DNA of 64,000 nt, from contig OZ020589.1 of the NCBI GenBank assembly GCA_963971535.1, positions 89,526,683 through 89,590,682 of the forward strand, read 5' to 3'. The notes under the pieces are model-generated. The model saw only the letters and a program-made list of their open reading frames with translations. It searched no databases and was not told the origin of the DNA. The stretch's first letter is position 1. Each line of letters starts with the position of its first letter. A program made the position numbers and the translations under genes. Source of the DNA: Notolepis coatsorum. Lineage: Eukaryota > Chordata > Actinopteri > Aulopiformes > Paralepididae. This document shows, piece after piece, positions 57,162 to 64,000 of the stretch.

Positions 57162-57340
57162 CAGTGGTTCCCAAACCTCTCCTCGAGACACCCCAGCCGT
57201 TCCATGCATTTGTTAAATTCCACCACACCTTGATTCAACTAATAAAGGGCTAGTTAAGTTGAATCAGGTGTGCCGGTAGTAGAATTAAAAAAATACATTG
57301 AACGGCTGGGGTAATTCGAGGAGAGAATTGGGAAGCACTA
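57162..57340. mobile_element. hAT MITE, 179 bp, TSD CTCTAGTC/GTCTAGTC
   Basis: Termini CAGTGGTTCCCAAACCTC and AGAATTGGGAAGCACTA are inverted repeats, as are the inner CTCCTCGAG arms. Flanks 57154-57161 and 57341-57348 match at 7 of 8. Confidence 0.8.
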
Positions 57341-58076
57341 GTCTAGTCGATTTTGTGTTTTGAGCACAAAGTTCATCATAGATCTAGCCTCTTTATTTTG
57401 CTCTCAAAGTGCACCAGATTGATGCATTTAACTTTAAAATGTACAAAAAAAGTTCCGTGGGGGCAGAGGTTAGTCTCTGAAAATCCTGTGGGAAACACTG
57501 CGTAGTTGATCACACCAGGATGGCATTTTGTCAACAGTTACTTGGAACCTGGAGGAATCTTCATAAAGCGATGTAAAGAAACAAATTGCAATTGCCAATA
57601 AATGTGAAGTTATCTTTGAGCCTCTGTTGTCAAGCCTCATCAATATACACCCCCCTTTCCTCACTAAGGGAACTGGTGTCGCGGAGTCACGTTAGTTAGT
57701 TAGTTAGTTTAGCGTTAGCCAATTGGTTGCGTCAATTGCATGTCATTGAAGGTCTGAGCTGGTCTGTGTCTAATGAAATGACAATTGCTCGTCATTGAAG
57801 GTCCGCGCAGATCTGTGTCTATAATGAAATGAGGAAAGCGCTGCGCTAAAGCAAGTCGGTCCGTGTACATTTTGATACGTTTGTTTTTAGCCGCGGCGGC
57901 AAACTGACGTTACAACATATACTCGATGTTCACGATATAGTCATTTACTACATCTCATGTACAACAAGCCACGATACATAGGGTATACTCGATATATCGC
58001 CCAGCCCTAATTGGATCATTGATAATAGATCGATATAAATCTATCTGGATCGATGTATCGTCCCATCCCACCCCTA
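57341..58076. other. Mixed repeat fragments
   Basis: 57540-57665 is a reverse fragment of the block inside 41635-42771 (CTCTGTTGTCAAGCC). CGATATATCGCCCAGCCCTA (~57990-58010) is a hAT terminus of the 50986 type. No complete element is seen. Confidence 0.45.
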
Positions 58077-58255
58077 GTTCCTATCCAGGCTAGTACTGTA
58101 TATCGAGGTTCCTATCCAAGCTATTAAGGTTCTTATCCAGGCTAGTACAGTATATATTAAGGTTCCTAGCCAAGCTAGTACTGTGTATTAAGGTTCCTAT
58201 CCAGGCTAGTACTGTATATTAAGGTTCCTATCCAGGTTAGTACTGCATATTAACC
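58077..58255. repeat. ~31-bp tandem array
   Basis: Six to seven units of GGTTCCTATCCAGGCTAGTA plus CTGTATATTAA, with small length variation. Confidence 0.88.
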
Positions 58256-58593
58256 TCTTCCACCCAACGGGAACGGTCCCAAAATGACATCAAGTAATAA
58301 ATCAATCTCTCCAGACAGAATGTTTGACAAAAGTATAATTGTTTTTCCGTCAAACGTATTCAAGTATAAACATCATAACCATGTCACAACAGCAGTTATA
58401 ATGTATATTATCATCAATACGTTAGTTTACCAATAAGTTAAAGTGTTATTAGATAGATTTTCATTCTCGATTTGGTCTTGGTTAGTTCGCGAGAGGTGAC
58501 CATTTGGAAAATTTTAACCATGGGAATTGTAGTTTTTTGCTGCCATTTTGTAGAGGTCATCGCTAGCTCTGGATCAGCGTTGGAATTCTTCAG
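58256..58593. other. Intronic stretch, nothing recognised
   Basis: No repeat structure or credible coding frame was seen between the tandem array and the SINE. Confidence 0.4.
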
Positions 58594-58607
58594 AACTACA
58601 CTTCCTG

Positions 58608-59025
58608 GGCGGCCGGGTAGTGCAGCGGACTAAGCGTCTGCCTACCACCAAAGAGACAGTGGGATCGAATCCAGCTGTGGTGCTTCCGGGTTGGCCGACC
58701 GTCCATAATAACACAATTGGCGGTTAGCGGGTGGGAAACCCAGCGAGGGTGGGTCCTGGTCGTTGTAAACAGCGACTCCTACAGTTCGGTCGGGGCGCCT
58801 GCACAGCAAGGGAAGGATCTAAGAGGTAGTGTGACCTTCCACACGTTACACTCTCCCAGTGAGTCCACGCTGCCAGGTGAAAAGAAGTGGTGGGCTGGGT
58901 ACACATGTGTCGGAGGAAGCATGTGATAGTCTCCGCCCTCCCAGACCGACGGTAGTGCGCAACGACCAGGAAGGGGATTGGGAATTGGCATAACGACTAA
59001 CATTGGGAGGGGAGAAAAACGGAAA
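58608..59025 (+). mobile_element. tRNA-derived SINE, copy 3, 14-bp TSD
   Basis: GGCGGCCGGGTAGTGCAGCG starts the tRNA-like head and GTGGGATCGAATCCAGC is its B-box. AACTACACTTCCTG is duplicated perfectly at 58594-58607 and 59026-59039. The tail is GAGGGGAGAAAAACGG-like. Confidence 0.93.
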
Positions 59026-59079
59026 AACTACACTTCCTGAAAGCCTCTATGGGGTTTCAAGCTTCATACTCCTGTATGC

Positions 59080-59549
59080 TTTTTTTTATCCGCTTTTTTT
59101 TATTTTTCTCCCATCCCAATTTCGCCTCGCCAATTCTCCCTTCAATTCTCCCGTCCCCTGTCTCGAACGTTGCTAGACTATGCCTCCCACTGGTCGGCTG
59201 CAGTGAGGACCAAGCCTTGCATCACGTGTCCCCTCCAGTACACGAGGAGGCAGCTGCCGCATCTTTTCACCTGTACAGCGCGATCTCTCAGCGGCGAGGA
59301 GTAACGTGTGGGAGGCTCACGCTGCCCCCGTTGCTTCCTGATTCTGCTGTACAGGCGCACCAACCGACCTGTAGGAGTCGCTGTCCACAACGTCAGATCC
59401 CCACCCACCAGCTTTCCCACCCCTAACACTGCCAATTGTGTTAGTATGAACGACCAGCCAAGCTGGTAGCAACGCCGAGAGCTGGGATCGAACCCAGCAT
59501 CTCCTGCGTTAGTGGCGAGCGCCTTGCCCACTGCGCCACTTGGCCGCCC
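59080..59549 (-). mobile_element. tRNA-derived SINE, copy 4, TSD CCTGTATGC
   Basis: This is an inverted copy only ~55 bp from copy 3: the T-rich (reverse A) tail is left and the head is right, with GCTGGGATCGAACCCAGC and CCACTTGGCCGCCC. CCTGTATGC is duplicated at 59071-59079 and 59550-59558. Copies 3 and 4 form a large inverted repeat. Confidence 0.9.
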
Positions 59550-59859
59550 CCTGTATGCATTTTTTTTATAACTCTTATTATTCGGGATAATAACACAAAA
59601 CGTAACGTTATTGAAATATTGAAGCGCATTTAGTTTCTCTTCCCTATTTTTAGCATGTAGCAACAATTAGATTTGAAAATAGTTTCAAAACGGTTGCACC
59701 CTGATAAAAATTCAAAACAGACTGTATTTACAGTAGATTTCATTATCTGTTCTTATGCACGCCTGGTGATACTAAATCCAAATTGAACTCGGCCATTTGA
59801 AAGATAATATATGTATATATAAATGTGCAAATTGGCTATAATAAGGTAATTTATAAGCC

Positions 59860-60125
59860 TGCTATTCTATATTCTATAATAATATTTCAAATTGCATTTG
59901 TCCGGATGGGAGAATTCAGTACTGTATCTTCAGAACCTTGTGTTTAATCATCTTCCCTTTATTCATTTCCTTACATTTGTTGTACACATGATCTCAAGAA
60001 GGTACTGAACGAGATCAGTGGCAGTTCTTCATGTCTGGTCATTATTAGCATGGTGTTATTCACTGTCAAAGATGCAAAGAAAAATCATAATTCATATTCT
60101 CCTTTGTTTCATCACAATTTAAGCA
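59860..60125 (-). repeat. Fragment of a hAT interior (as 25970-26160)
   Basis: ATATTTCAAATTGCATTTGT, CCGGATGGGAGAATTCAGTA and GTTTAATCATCTTCC are the reverse of sequence within 25454-26240. No termini. From 59559 to 59860 nothing is recognised. Confidence 0.55.
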
Positions 60126-60133
60126 AGCCTTAA

Positions 60134-60750
60134 AGGGGAACTCCAACATTTTGGGAAATTAGCTTATTTAACATCTTCCCTGGAGTTAGACAAGAAGATA
60201 CATACCTTTTTTGTCTCTGTGCGTGCATTTTAGCTTTGGGAATAGACGCTCCGTTAGCATAGCTTAGCTTCATCACTGGAAGTGAGGCAGGACAGTAGCC
60301 TTACAGTGCCTTACAGTGTATTGCAAGGTCTGACATTGACCAAATTTGATATGCATGACCTTGGTGGGCTCTAGGTCAACTCCTGAAAAGGGGGTCAATG
60401 TCAGACCTTGCAATCAAAAGTTAGGGGGCGCACTGAAATTATGGCAAGGGTTATTAGCCCCCTAACTTTTGATTGCAAAGTCTGACATTGACCCCCTTTT
60501 CAGGAGTTGACCTAGAGCCCACCAAGGTCATGCATATCAAGTTTGGTCAATGTCAGACCTTGCAATACACTGTAAGGCACTGTAAGGCTACTGTCCTGCC
60601 TCACTTCCAGTGATGAAGCTAAGCTATGCTAACGGAGAGTCTATTCCCAAAGCTAAAATGCACGCAGAGACAAAAAAGGTATGCATCTTATTGTCTAACT
60701 CCAGGGAAGATGTTAAATAAGCTAATTTCCCAAAATGTTGGAGTTCCCCT
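60134..60750. mobile_element. Fold-back element, TTAA-flanked, ~300-bp arms
   Basis: The ends AGGGGAACTCCAACATTTTG and CAAAATGTTGGAGTTCCCCT are perfect inverted repeats flanked by TTAA (60130-60133, 60751-60754). The arms pair almost perfectly to a short centre at ~60430-60452 (CACTGAAATTATGGCAAGGG). The shorter relative is at 60930-61217. Confidence 0.93.
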
Positions 60751-60929
60751 TTAATAGACACAATATTTCTGACACTGGGAATACATTCACTGAGGTCCAT
60801 AGATGTCCCTAGATGGCAAGAATATGCAAATGGGCCTTGTAGAAGTGGAGCAATATTCCATTTACCTAGGTATGTATTTTAGGCGGATTTTCAGAAAATA
60901 GGGCTCCGGGTGTTAGTACTGTATGTTAA

Positions 60930-61217
60930 AGGAAAACTCCAACATTTTGGGAAATTAGCTTATTTGGCATCTACCCTGGAGTTAGACACGGAGATACATA
61001 CCTTTTTCTTCTCCGTGCATGCATTAGGAGTAGGAAGACACGCACCGTTAGCCTAGCTTAGCGTCAGTCACTGGAAGTAGGTTCCTCCATTAGCCTAGTT
61101 CCCAATGTCTTCCTACTCCTACTGCATGCACAGAGAAGAAAAAAGGTATGTATCTTCTTGTCTAACTCCAGGGTAGATGGCAAATAAGCTAATTTCCCAA
61201 AAAGTTGGAGTTTTCCT
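60930..61217. mobile_element. Fold-back element, TTAA-flanked, 288 bp
   Basis: The ends AGGAAAACTCCAACATTTTG and GTTGGAGTTTTCCT are inverted and flanked by TTAA (60926-60929, 61218-61221). It shares the outer ~130 bp per arm with 60134-60750 but lacks the inner CAAGGTCTGACATTGACC part. Confidence 0.92.
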
Positions 61218-61291
61218 TTAAGGTTCCTCAAATCAGGACAAGCTTAACCCAGCTATTGTAAACATCCAGGTGTGAAACTAACTAACACCAG

Positions 61292-62443
61292 TAGGGCTGA
61301 CCTTCGAATTTCTTTTGGAATTCGAAGCTTCGAGATTCGAAAAAAATATATATATATATTATAAATACTTTTTTTTTCTTTTTTTTTTATATATAAATGT
61401 TGTGGGACTTGATAGGTTTAGTTCATTGATCTAGTAATATTTGATGTCAATATCTTATGTATCTGTGCACCTATTGTCTCCCCATGTGATGCAAGCTGTA
61501 GCCTGGGCGTCTCTCAGTCTGGGTCCCTCTCTAGCTTGAGTGACCTGCTGACCTCGTGGCTGTCTCCTTCCACACACACCCATTAACACACACAGGGCCC
61601 CCTGTACATCCTGATCACGCGCCTCACACACACATCCTCCTCTTCCGACACGCACACGCACACACACTCACGTACACACACATCTCCCCCACCCAGCTGT
61701 CGGGGCCGTGATTTGTTGGGGTGTTGTTCGAGACTCTTGTAGGGGCCTCTCCTTGCCTACATCTGGAACCCATTAGCCCCCCTTCTGGAACAAGCACACA
61801 CAAACCCCCATACATACACACACACACAGATACATACATACATACACACACACCCCTCCCCTCTCTGTCCAAGAGGGTATAAATGACATGTGATGTATTC
61901 TTTCTTCTACTGGTGTGCGAGAGGATGAGCCCATGGGCTGCAGGAGGAGGGTGGCTGTTCTCTTCTCTGTGAAATAAAAGCTCCGTTTGAAATACTCTGT
62001 CGTTCTGCGAATCTTTGGTCGACTGGTCCATGACCATATCAATTCAAGAACTCACGAGGGACAGGTTATCCCTTACAGACTTGTACAGCACTTTGGTTCA
62101 ACTTTGTCAGTGCTGTAAAGTTTAAACCTTTTTAAATCTTAGACAAACAAAACACTTTGCTTTCATGAAATATTGTAAGCCGTCATTTGAGGCTTTATAA
62201 AAGCAGCACAATGAACACAAATCTGTCAGTGCCAAGTCCGACCTCATCTTAAATAACAAACAGCATTGCTTGTTGTAATTAACAAAGAGAGGCAGAGTTG
62301 ATTTTGCACAATTTTTTTTATTAAAATAAATAAATACTTATATATATATTTTTTTTTAAATATATTCGAATTTTATTTTCATATTCGAATCCCATGCCCA
62401 TCGAACGAAGCTTCGAAGTTTCGAAGTATTTAAGACAGCCCTA
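61292..62443. mobile_element. hAT-like element carrying an LTR-like segment
   Basis: Termini TAGGGCTGACCTTCGAA and TTAAGACAGCCCTA are inverted repeats with TTCGAAGCTTCGA subterminal palindromes. Flanks AACACCAG and AACACCCT (61284-61291, 62444-62451) share six of eight bases, a weak TSD. The interior includes an LTR-like block at 61440-62040. Confidence 0.72.
61440..62040 (+). other. LTR-like block, possibly a solo LTR
   Basis: GGGTATAAATGACATG (TATA-like, ~61876) is followed ~90 bases later by GTGAAATAAAAGCTCCG (poly(A) signal, ~61968) and a short U5-like end. This U3-R-U5 spacing suggests a solo LTR. TG/CA borders and TSD were not established. The minus-strand Cys/Val-rich frames are CA-repeat artefacts. 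Confidence 0.35.
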
Positions 62444-62530
62444 AACACCCTTGAAGCCAAATGCAGGTGAATCCCCCCTTTGGCGAGTAAACCTCAGAGC
62501 AGCCCCCAGGGCACCAGGTAGAACACTTAC

Positions 62531-62611
62531 CTTTGTTGAGCATCTCATCTGCTTCATCCAGGACCAGCATCTTGATGGAGCGCGTCCTCAGGCTCCTCCT
62601 GCGGATCATAT
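62531..62611 (-). CDS. eif4a3: eif4a3 exon, residues ~169-195 (DEAD box)
   Basis: It encodes (D)[20 protein letters not shown] then DEMLNK: motif II, VLDEAD, whose Asp-Glu pair coordinates Mg-ATP in RecA domain 1. RRRSLRTR is characteristic of eIF4A-III rather than eIF4A-I/II. The acceptor is CACCAG and the donor a consensus GTAAGT. The 81-bp exon starts inside an Asp codon and ends with the first base of Gly196. The upstream intron begins with an array that repeats this acceptor. Earlier exons (motifs Q, I, Ia, Ib) are beyond the right edge. Confidence 0.96.
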
Positions 62612-62825
62612 CTGGTGAGACAACAACAGGTTAGTTCTCTAGTGTGGATCTATCTGGTGGAACAACAACAACAGGTTAGTTCTCTAGTGTGGATCATATC
62701 TGGTGGGAACAACAACAGGTTAGTTCTCTAGTGTGGATCATATCTGGTGGGAACAACAACGGTTAGTTCTCTAGTGTGGATCATAGCTGGTGGAACAACA
62801 ACAACAGGTTAGTTCTCTAGTCACA
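62612..62825 (-). repeat. ~45-bp array copying the eif4a3 splice acceptor
   Basis: Four further units follow the exon border, with GGATCATATCTGGTGGGAAC and AACAACAGGTTAGTTCTCTA landmarks. Exon-border words recur near 62604 (real), 62647, 62693, 62736 and 62778. In gene sense each copy carries CCACCAG/ATATGATCC or a near variant, i.e. the acceptor AG plus the first exon bases. One unit has CAGCTATGATCC, a changed junction. Confidence 0.9.
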
Positions 62826-63580
62826 GTGCCTAGACTAAAGCTTACCTCCATACTTGGACCCATGCTGGCAAAGATGCGACTGCATCACTTTCACATGGTC
62901 ACGTTGAAAAGGCCCCAGAGGCCACATGTTTCTCCACCAACCTCATGTAACCTACAGTATTTTAATTAATCACATTTCCGCAGTTATTCAGTGCTCTATC
63001 CCCTACTGCTTGGTGCGCGCGCATCAAGGGGGCAAAAGGAACTGATAAGCTGTCTATAGACCTGTTCGCTGTATACGTCAGACTCAAGTGTGCTGTGTGT
63101 GCGCAAACTGTACATCAAGGGGGCAAAGGGAACGTAATCCTGGTCAGAACAACGGGGCAGAATACAATATATGTGACTGGGCGTGGGGACGATGGACTTG
63201 TTGAGGCACGGTCAAATTTTTTTTTTTTTACATATTGTGAAAGTACAGATTCATACCTTAAAAATAAGCCATCACTTGAACATTTTGGTGGGATACTTTT
63301 CAAGCTACATCCTATGAATCATGGTGATATCAGTAAACGCATTCAGAGATGAATGGCCTTCGAACTTTGTGGAGAGGTTCACACCTGTGAGTTAATCAAC
63401 TACAACCCTACCCAGAATGCATTGTATTCCATGGCCCCCTCTCTCTCTCGGGACATTAACACCTTGCGTCAGGCTCTTTTGTTATGGCAATGACTGTCTT
63501 GTGGCAAGTTGTTGTGGCAGTTGAAGTATTTGCCTTGTAAGTCTAAAAGCTAAATGACTAAATGTAAATGTATTATAAGG
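62826..63580 (+). other. Intronic stretch with an L2-type 3' tail
   Basis: CTAAAAGCTAAATGACTAAA and TGTAAATG near 63542-63570 match the L2 3' terminus seen at 43715-43740, so a short L2-tailed SINE or truncated L2 probably ends here. A directly repeated word (CATCAAGGGGGCAAA, ~63021 and 63113) is also present. The rest is unrecognised. Confidence 0.45.
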
Positions 63581-63720
63581 AAAGGTTAACCTTCTGTAGT
63601 GTGGTAGTGAAAGGTTAACCTTCTGTAGTGTGGTAGTGAAAGAGTTAACCTTCTGTAGTGTGGTAGTGAAAGGTTAACCTTCTGTAGTGTGGTAGTGAAA
63701 GGTTAACCTTCTGTTAACTC
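63578..63720. repeat. 29-bp tandem array
   Basis: Five units of GGTTAACCTTCTGTAGTGTG plus GTAGTGAAA, the third with a two-base insertion. Confidence 0.93.
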
Positions 63721-63779
63721 ACTAAACCTCACAAACACCAGCAAGGAAAGGCTGCCACTCTTCACAAGAAAGAGACTGT

Positions 63780-64000
63780 TTCCATTCCGTGAAAACCCGC
63801 CCTACTCTGCTCTGATTCGCAGACTGTGGGTGGGGGGGGGGGAGAAACGCTGAATGTGATTGGATCAGAGTAGCCAGACAGACAGGCAGAGCAGCCAGCC
63901 GGACAGTGGAGCAGAGAGAGAGGAGACAGCGGAGGATTTAACGAGGCGCGTTAATACATTTGTTTATCTGGCTTACTGCTGCGGATTCAAGCCATGCAAT
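63780..64000. repeat. Repeat fragment at the window edge
   Basis: AACCCGCCCTACTCTGCTC, TGATTCGCAGACTGTGGGTG and AATGTGATTGGATCAGAG (63797-63870) are the reverse of sequence at 45120-45190. An AG-rich stretch follows to 63935. The element runs past the window. Confidence 0.5.

Noticed and set aside
61455..62042. Val/Cys/Tyr-rich minus-strand frames
   Set aside because: Translation of CA-rich low-complexity sequence inside an LTR-like block.
6039..62611. Processed pseudogene of eif4a3
   Set aside because: The coding parts are separated by introns with canonical GT/AG borders and matching phases, and have no stops. It is a genuine multi-exon gene.

Overview
The window is vertebrate, almost certainly teleost, genomic DNA. 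It carries one recognisable host gene on the minus strand, eif4a3 (the DEAD-box helicase eIF4A-III of the exon junction complex). Six coding exons are visible at 62531-62611, 28941-29082, 16634-16772, 14386-14501, 7398-7505 and 6039-6166. Together they encode residues ~169-406 of a protein that is 411 residues long in vertebrates. All are open, with canonical GT/AG borders and exon phases that join without a break. The first ~168 codons lie past the right edge. The last five codons and the stop were not found and probably lie past the left edge. So the gene crosses the whole window; one intron alone is ~33.4 kb. The species cannot be told from the sequence.

Nearly everything else is transposable-element (TE) DNA inside eif4a3 introns. 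The commonest class is hAT-type non-autonomous DNA transposons, most with 8-bp target duplications (TSDs) that can be read directly. Next come piggyBac-like elements bounded by TTAA, TA-flanked and Harbinger-like elements, and fold-back palindromes. Retroelements are an L1 remnant, an L2-like LINE 3' end, a CR1/L2-group LINE with an ORF1 esterase-like domain and endonuclease, a separate LINE reverse transcriptase interrupted by one in-frame stop, four tRNA-derived SINE copies with TSDs, and LTR-like pieces.

Layout: 1-6000, hAT end, an LTR-like segment and three related TIR elements. 6000-17000, four eif4a3 exons among hAT and TTAA elements. 17500-22000, TTAA elements, one nested in another. 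22270-24890, a three-family nest. 26750-29082, a splice-donor-derived minisatellite split by a fold-back element that is itself split by a TTAA element, ending at the eif4a3 exon. 29740-36600, broken LINE and SINEs. 37170-44560, an L1 copy interrupted by at least five later insertions. 45750-53000, nested TTAA/hAT, a LINE RT and a long inverted repeat. 53300-54840, an unresolved, possibly retroviral segment. 55063-56582, a TA element holding a ~1-kb minisatellite. 57000-62450, SINEs, fold-backs and hATs. 62531-64000, an eif4a3 exon with a splice-acceptor-derived tandem array, then mixed repeats.

I did not find a new multi-gene system. The most unusual observations are the two minisatellites that repeat authentic eif4a3 splice junctions, and the nesting, which leaves internal empty-site evidence for several transposition events. 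Coordinates of TIR elements with quoted TSDs are meant to be exact; those of degenerate repeats are approximate. Family names rest on TSD length, terminal motifs and remembered family features, not on a database search.
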